DNA of 64,000 nucleotides, taken from assembly GCA_014526335.1 (NCBI GenBank), contig JACTAT010000032.1, positions 4,996,914 to 5,060,913 on the forward strand, in the 5' to 3' direction. The translations under genes were made by a program, and so were the position numbers. Source of the stretch: Chrysaora quinquecirrha. Lineage: Eukaryota; Cnidaria; Scyphozoa; Semaeostomeae; Pelagiidae. Positions 58,518-64,000 of the stretch are shown one piece after another (the first letter of the stretch is position 1; each line of letters opens with the position of its first letter). Under the pieces are notes generated by a model. The model made no database searches and was not told the origin of the DNA. It worked only from the letters and a program-made list of their open reading frames with translations.

Positions 58518-61500
58518 ATGCTTTCCCAGAATGTAATGGATCCTCGAGAGTTTCTCACAGATGCAGGACATGGGTGAGTAGGAAAAACGCTCCAAAATTT
58601 TAATAAAATTTATTATCTCCAAGATGGACATGGAATCGAGATCCTTATGAAAAATTTCTTTATCAAAGTTTCTGAGCATGTCGGTTATTTTGTGACTTAG
58701 AGCAGCCTACCTAAAAAGTTTATATTTATCTACAGTATATTTTCACTTTTAGCGAATCTGTATGGGACAGTCAACAAAATAGTCAAGTCTGGAGTTATTC
58801 ACAAAGTTCAAATTCTCAGTACGGATACCATGGTGGCAATTCACAGGGAAACCACAGAAATAACAGTAATCCTCGTTCAGGTTCAGATTATTGGTCTCAG
58901 TCGCAAAATGTTTCAGAACCCATGCAAGAGGTAAAGTATAATGGAGTAATGCGGAGCCGGGTTGGAAACGGAAAATTTATTGGTAGGCCCCTTGTTATTG
59001 ACCAGGATCAGCAGCCAGTAGCCTTGATCAGTTAGCACATCCTATGCTCAACCAACTTCCAAATATTCAGCGGAAAATCTTCGCGTGGATAAAATTCATA
59101 CTGATATTAGCTTCTTAAAGAACGGAAAAATATGAGCGAATAACGAGGGAAAAAAGTACCGATCAGAAACGGCAGAATAACTCCGGGCAATGTTTTTCTG
59201 CTGAAACTTTTAAAGTGGAAATCACACATTAGGGATGCGTCAGCTAGATTAAAACTTAGTCAATAGAAAAAGCTATTGACTATGATTAAAATTACTCTTA
59301 TCGCTGATATGAAGTGGCGTGGCCAGAACAAATAACCAATCGTACTCTGCGACACATTAACATCAGATTTTCTATCTTGGAAATGATTGGGGACGGCCGA
59401 CTCCTTTGGCTCCGTTACTGCTGATACGATATTGACCTTATTATTTTATTACAGAATGAAGATGATGGAAGATATCATTTAAAGTATCTAAACAAGCCAC
59501 CTTTGTTTAGCAAAAACAAGAAAACCGAAGAAAAACAACCAATGAAATCATTCCACCAATATGTGGAACTGCAGAAGAAGAAATCAGCTGATGACGAAAC
59601 AAGGTAAATTACGTAGGCACAAGTCTAAGGTCCCGCCATATGGATACGTTTTCAAATGAAAAGAAATGACTTCTTTGCGTTTTCACCTCCCGTCTACACG
59701 ACACCGGTAAATCTGCGACTGAAAACGCAAACTTTTGAAAACGGTTTCGACAGTGAAATCTTTTGAAAACGCAATTTTTAAAACGCAATTTTCCCACACC
59801 AAAAAAGCAAACATTTGAAAATGATGCAGCAAAAACAATAACTTTCTATGATTACTGTATGTCACTCTTTTATCTTCAATTTTTAGAAGCAAACTCGATT
59901 CGATTTTGAAATTCCTCCAAGAAAGTTCAGAAGAGGTAATTAAATTGTGTACATTCACATAGATAGCAACCTTGATCATAGCCTGTTATAATATAAGTGT
60001 AGCGTGTGGTACTTAAGAATGAATAAAACAGCACAATTTTTGAAAAGCTTCAGTACCATGAAGAGAGAGACAATTTTACGATTCGGGCATTACCCTTTAT
60101 CAAGTGACGGTTAAATTTGAATCAGCAAAAATATATGTAAGTTGAAAAAATTGAAAACGAGGCAAAATAAAGATTTACAGGAAAAATAAATAAACAAATA
60201 CTACGCGTGGATCTATAAAAACGAAAACTGCTTATTAAGTCCCTGAGGATTAAGTGTGCCTAGTTTATGAATTATTTTCTTCTCTAAAGTTTTCAATTTT
60301 CAATTTTTTCAACTAACATATACTTTTGCTATTTCAAATTTAACCGTCACTTGATAAAGGGTAATGCCCGAAAAGTCGTAAAATTGTCTCTCTCTTCATG
60401 GTACTGAATCTTTTTCAAAAAATTATGCTGCTTGATCATAGCCTGCACCATAAAATGAATACTTCTGTGAACCAAAGGCTTCTTTAGGGCGTATTTTTTG
60501 GTAACCTTCTGTTTTCAACAGACTTCCAAATTCCGAAAGCGGTAGACTTGGCAGTAAAAAGTTTCCGGTACCAAAAAAACATGGTTGCCGAAAACGGTAG
60601 GCTGATCAGAACATCCTCGAACAAAACCATTCATTTTGAGCGAGAACGAGATTCCTTGCGATGTCTGCGAAACCTTCCAGGTTCAGGGGCAGAAGGTTTT
60701 GGAGGCCTTCTAAACCTGCCGTTTTCAGAAGACAGTGCCAAAGAAATACGTTTCGACGTCTACTGAAAAGAGAAGGCGTCTGCTGAAAACAGAATGTGAC
60801 CAAAAAAATACGCCCTTAGTCTGTGACGGAGGCTACCTTGATCGCTGTATGAGCTTGTCGCAGAATAGGGATGTCCAAGAGCCGAGGTCCCTATTTTGTG
60901 TCCTTACGATTCCATCACCTTCGATACACTAAATACTTAATAATGAATGAACCGAACATCAAGATTTTAATTTCATGACAATTTATCAATAGCAAAGAAG
61001 CTGCATTGGGGCATTGAAGTCTGAACTGGCAACAGAATTTGAAGGCTTATCCGAGAGTGTTATTAAAGAATCAAACACAGGCATACAAAAACGTAAGTGA
61101 AGCGGTGATGTTTTTGCGTACTGTTGTGGATATGCACTACTGTGGTGGGTTATAATGCTTGATATGGCGGGTTTTCATGCTTGATGTGGTGGCATTTTTC
61201 GCGCACTTTGGTGGATAAGCACTACTGTGGTGGGTTATTATGCTTGATATGGCGGGTTTTCATGCTTGATGTGGTGGTATTTTTCGCGCACTTTGGTGGA
61301 TAAGCACTACTGTGGTGGGTTATAATGCTTGATCTAGTGCGTAGCTATCCACTACAGTAGCGCGTATTCGCTACCGTGGTTAAAAAGTGAAGCATCAGCA
61401 ACGCCAGTGACTTGCTACTCTTTGATGCTTTTTCAATAATCTATTTGACTCAGAGTTGCTTAAAATATCTACGATTTCAGCCCTAAGAGTTGCTAATTGG

Positions 61501-63382
61501 CATGGGCAACTTTCACTTAACACTGAGAACTTTTCGTTTTGAAAAAGGTACATTCTGGTGCTTTTCCTGATTAAATGGTAACTTAAATTGGCAAAGTCTA
61601 TTCATGCACTTTATCTGTTCGTACTGATTTCAGTTACAGAAGAGATAAGGCAGTACATGGAAAATCAGAAGAAGGTTGCATACGAGGAAGAAGATAAGGC
61701 TTCAAATCAAGTAATTAAGGTAAGACTTTGTCTACGACGGAGCCTGTTGCAAAGTGGCACTGTTGGTAAGGCATTTGGGCATTGGTAAGACATCAGCTGT
61801 AAAGCAGCCAGAACCCCTGGCTAAGACTGCTTGCTTTTGCTAAGACCCAAGATACACTATGCCGGAATGATATCGTCGCGTTTTGTCGTGCCGTCATAAG
61901 ATGTTGTCCAGCAGTTATACTGAGCGAGCACAATGGTTTTCATGACGATCATTGCAGTTACACTGAGACGCCACGGCTGCTTCTTCCAAGATTTCCATCA
62001 CATTTGTATTGTAACGCAATAGAAAAACAAGGTTTTGGAGCGTCATATATCGGATATTGGCATGATTACAATGTGCCATCGTGTCGCCTCTTGATTTTCA
62101 TATCACCCCCAGAGCGCCATGATTTTCAAGACGATTTGCGGAGCGTCTTATACTGAATTGAGTCGTTATAGTGTAACTGAAAGACCAATCCGATACAAAA
62201 TTCAAGAAGCGACGAGGCATGCCGGCAAAGAGTAACTGGGGCTTAGAAAGCGCAAAGTTGCAGATTCGAGGCCGTATGCTCTTATGGGTCACGCTTTCTC
62301 CAATATTTGCTTCATATATAAGATATACGTACCGTTGAATTTCTCTCTGCAGTTGAAGTTGGCTGTAGAAGAAAAGAGACTTTAATCAGTCAACTCAAGA
62401 GTGAAATAGCTGAAGCTAAGGAACGAGAGAAGATACTATTAGAAAAGGAGAGCACATATCAACAGACTATGGAAGAAAAAGTGGACACCATTCTATCACA
62501 GCTTGTCAAACAAGTGATACGAAATGACGCTGCGGTACAGACAACTACAGAAGATATGATACAATGCGCAACACAGACTACAGCTAAAGAATCTAACGAT
62601 GCAGAAACAAATACTAATGGAGAGTTGATGCAATCGCAAAATCCAAGTCAATCCGGATTGCCTAATCGAGCAAACTGGCTTCATCAGGATGGCCAGGATT
62701 TCCAATACCCGTTGCTGCCAAATGGATGTTCTCAAACAGTCAGAAATATGGCTTATAATAATAGCATGGGTGTAACACCAAGTGTACCCACACCAGATAT
62801 CAGCCGTTTAGGCCAATACCCAAGTATGGACTATGTGTTTCACTATACTGTCTACTTTTACTGACTTATTCAATAGGGTTAAACTGTTCTTACAGTAGTC
62901 TTATTTTATGTCACTATTTTTCCCTCTATAAGCCTATTCGAGAAACATGCAAAGGCACGGCAAAGGCATTGTATATAGCAAACCGTGCCAACATGTTGGC
63001 CAACAATTGTTTGCGGCGATGTTGGTCAACATGTTGGGACGGTTTGCGCCGATCTCTTATTTTACCTTGAAAATAGGAATATCACATCTTGAAACAATTT
63101 GCAGCCACTCTATTCTGCTATCAGAGCTTGTCAAAGCCTTATTCACTTTTTCAGTAATCACTCAGGATGGTCTTCAAACATCAACTGTTGGACACAGATC
63201 CACTGAGCCACGACCGTTGTCCCATTATCAAGTAGCCCAAAGGATGCCCCCCTTGTATAATCACTCTCCTGCACAGAGAGCATCACCTTTTACCAACATG
63301 CCAAAGCCGTCACCGATCGCCACTGTGGCTCCTATGATTCAACAAGCACCTAAAGTTAAAGATGAAGATACGAGTAATAAAG
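58518..63382 (+). CDS. Coiled-coil protein resembling the meiotic Mer2/IHO1 (CCDC36) family, 3' end beyond the window
   Basis: Exons 58518-58573, 58753-58930, 59455-59603, 59887-59935, 60993-61092, 61640-61719, 62353-62823 and 63155-63382 chain with consistent phases (2,0,2,0,1,0,1,1) except at 62383. Order: short amino end, a Ser/Gln/Asn-rich tract (exon 2), a KYLNKPPLF motif then FHQYVELQKKK (exon 3), a coiled coil of about 150 residues (exons 4-7), and a Pro/Ser/Gln-rich tail. The KYxxKPxLF plus Lys-rich segment before the coiled coil resembles human IHO1, which recruits the meiotic double-strand-break machinery to chromosome axes through HORMAD1; the match is from memory and moderate. In exon 7 the frame that continues the coiled coil (LKLAVEEKRL) meets TAA at 62383; the open frame resumes one base out. 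The last junction seen (63382) is a donor, so more exons follow. Confidence 0.6.
60027..60432. repeat. Foldback element, about 135-bp arms, in an intron
   Basis: 60027-60161 (cagtaccatgaagagagaga, cgggcattaccctttatcaa, gtgacggttaaatttga) is mirrored by 60297-60432 (ttaaccgtcacttgataaag, gtaatgcccgaaaagtcgta, tctctcttcatggtactg). The centre is about 135 bp without an ORF. Confidence 0.9.
60487..60815. mobile_element. PIF/Harbinger-like MITE with TTA target duplication
   Basis: TIRs of about 37 bp: left GGGCGTATTTTTTGGTAACC .. ctgttttcaacagac; right is its inverse ending GGTCACATTCTG .. and accaaaaaaatacgccc. TTA lies on both sides (60484-60486; 60816-60818). TTA/TWA duplications and GGG-starting TIRs are typical of PIF/Harbinger. 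Element length 329 bp; ORFs inside are by-products. Confidence 0.85.
61118..61385. repeat. 99-bp tandem repeat containing the ttatgcttgatgtggtggg motif
   Basis: gcactactgtggtgggttat .. gcttgatatggcgggttttc .. tgtggtgg.atttttcgcgc .. actttggtggataa is repeated about 2.5 times at a period near 99 bp. It is the opposite orientation of the 22-bp satellite at 42649. Confidence 0.85.
62980..63055. repeat. Small palindrome cluster (CAACATGTTG)
   Basis: ccgtgccaacatgttggcca is followed 40 bp later by gttggtcaacatgttgggac then ggtttg; the two are partly inverted copies. No longer element could be delimited. Confidence 0.45.
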
Positions 63383-63779
63383 GTATACACGTAATCAGTT
63401 TATAGTATCTTACCACTAGTAAGCAGGCGTTGTCGAATATGAGGGGAGAGGCTGGCCGTAGCTGATAGGTCGCTTGTTCAGACTTGGCTTACAGATTGGG
63501 ATCGTTTGCAATCTAGTGGTAACTTGGCTCTGGAGAGGGCTTTGAGCCACCTAAGAAAAATGTGCCAATCTTTACTATTCAGAATCATATTAAAAACTGC
63601 TTAGCTATCACCTGGTTTTAATCCTAGTTGCTGACTGCTCATGCTAGTCGGCGATTTTCTGGAACTAATTTATCGCAACTGGCTATCGAAATAAGCGCTC
63701 TGGCAACTAGTTGGCAACCACTTCCATTGAACGGCAACTCGTTGGCGCACCATTCAAGGAAGTTGGACATGTTCAACTT

Positions 63780-63882
63780 CATCCACTGAGTCACGACCGT
63801 TGTCCCATTACTCAGCAGCCCAAAGCATTCCACTCTTGTTTAATCACTCTCCTGCACAGAGAGCATCATCTTTTACCAACAT
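63780..63882 (+). pseudogene. Partial duplicate of the last visible exon
   Basis: About 100 bp (cactgagtcacgaccgttgt .. tcactctcctgcacagagag .. ttttaccaacat) repeats 63206-63305 of the preceding exon with small changes. The copy has tgtttaatca where the exon has tgtataatca, which introduces a stop in the matching frame, and it lacks the flanking splice signals. It looks like a decayed exon duplication. Confidence 0.65.
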
Positions 63883-64000
63883 TATTCAACAGCTGACCTA
63901 AGCGCTTTTACGACCGCGATCAGCCTAAGTATAGTTATTGACATATCAACATACGTTAGTCGTTGCAATTAGTTGGCGTTATAGTGTCTAGATAGCTGTT

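Overview
This is a nuclear window from a eukaryote, almost certainly a marine invertebrate animal and most likely a cnidarian (anthozoan-like). The basis is AT-rich DNA, small exons with GT-AG splice sites in multi-kilobase introns, animal-type gene families, and an unusually dense load of short transposons and satellites. The species call is inference. No bacterial-style operons, tRNA, rRNA or CRISPR array were seen. Most protein-coding sequence lies in exons that I assembled by hand from splice sites and codon phase.

Layout. (1) 1-13.5 kb: two divergently oriented paralogous first exons (618-882 minus; 3598-3841 plus), each with a signal peptide and the same Cys-rich motif. The plus copy continues as a nine-exon gene to 13524 encoding a type I membrane protein: Cys-containing ectodomain, Ser/Thr-rich stalk, one membrane helix, and a cytoplasmic tail with a proline-rich stretch and two YDxP tyrosine motifs. 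I recognise no family for it; it is the best candidate for an undescribed receptor system. (2) 17.7-28.1 kb: a minus-strand gene with a TATA box and signal-peptide exon at 28 kb and a split 10-cysteine prokineticin/astakine-type domain at 20.4 and 17.9 kb. A second exon with a related Cx4CC motif lies in its first intron. (3) 28.1-55.0 kb: I find no convincing gene, only stacked repeats. (4) 55.0-64.0 kb: a head-to-head pair, TEX36 on the minus strand (four exons, all phase 0) and on the plus strand a coiled-coil protein resembling the meiotic Mer2/IHO1 (CCDC36) family, which runs off the right end and carries an apparent 1-nt frameshift.

The repeats are informative. One terminal-inverted-repeat family (TACACG + T-run + ATAAGNAAC ends, TA target) has at least eight copies in two subfamilies; one copy is nested precisely inside another transposon. 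There are also CAAACATTGTTTG-rich elements, CCCGGGGGGTACT-type elements, a CGCGCGACA family, a PIF/Harbinger-like MITE, two SINE-like families with B-box motifs, foldback elements, and many satellites: TTAG arrays with a 132-bp higher-order unit, a long CAT/ATG array, and 106-bp, 99-bp, 22-bp and 14-bp units.

Limits: all exon models are eye-assembled; expression, exact starts and homology names need transcript data and profile searches.
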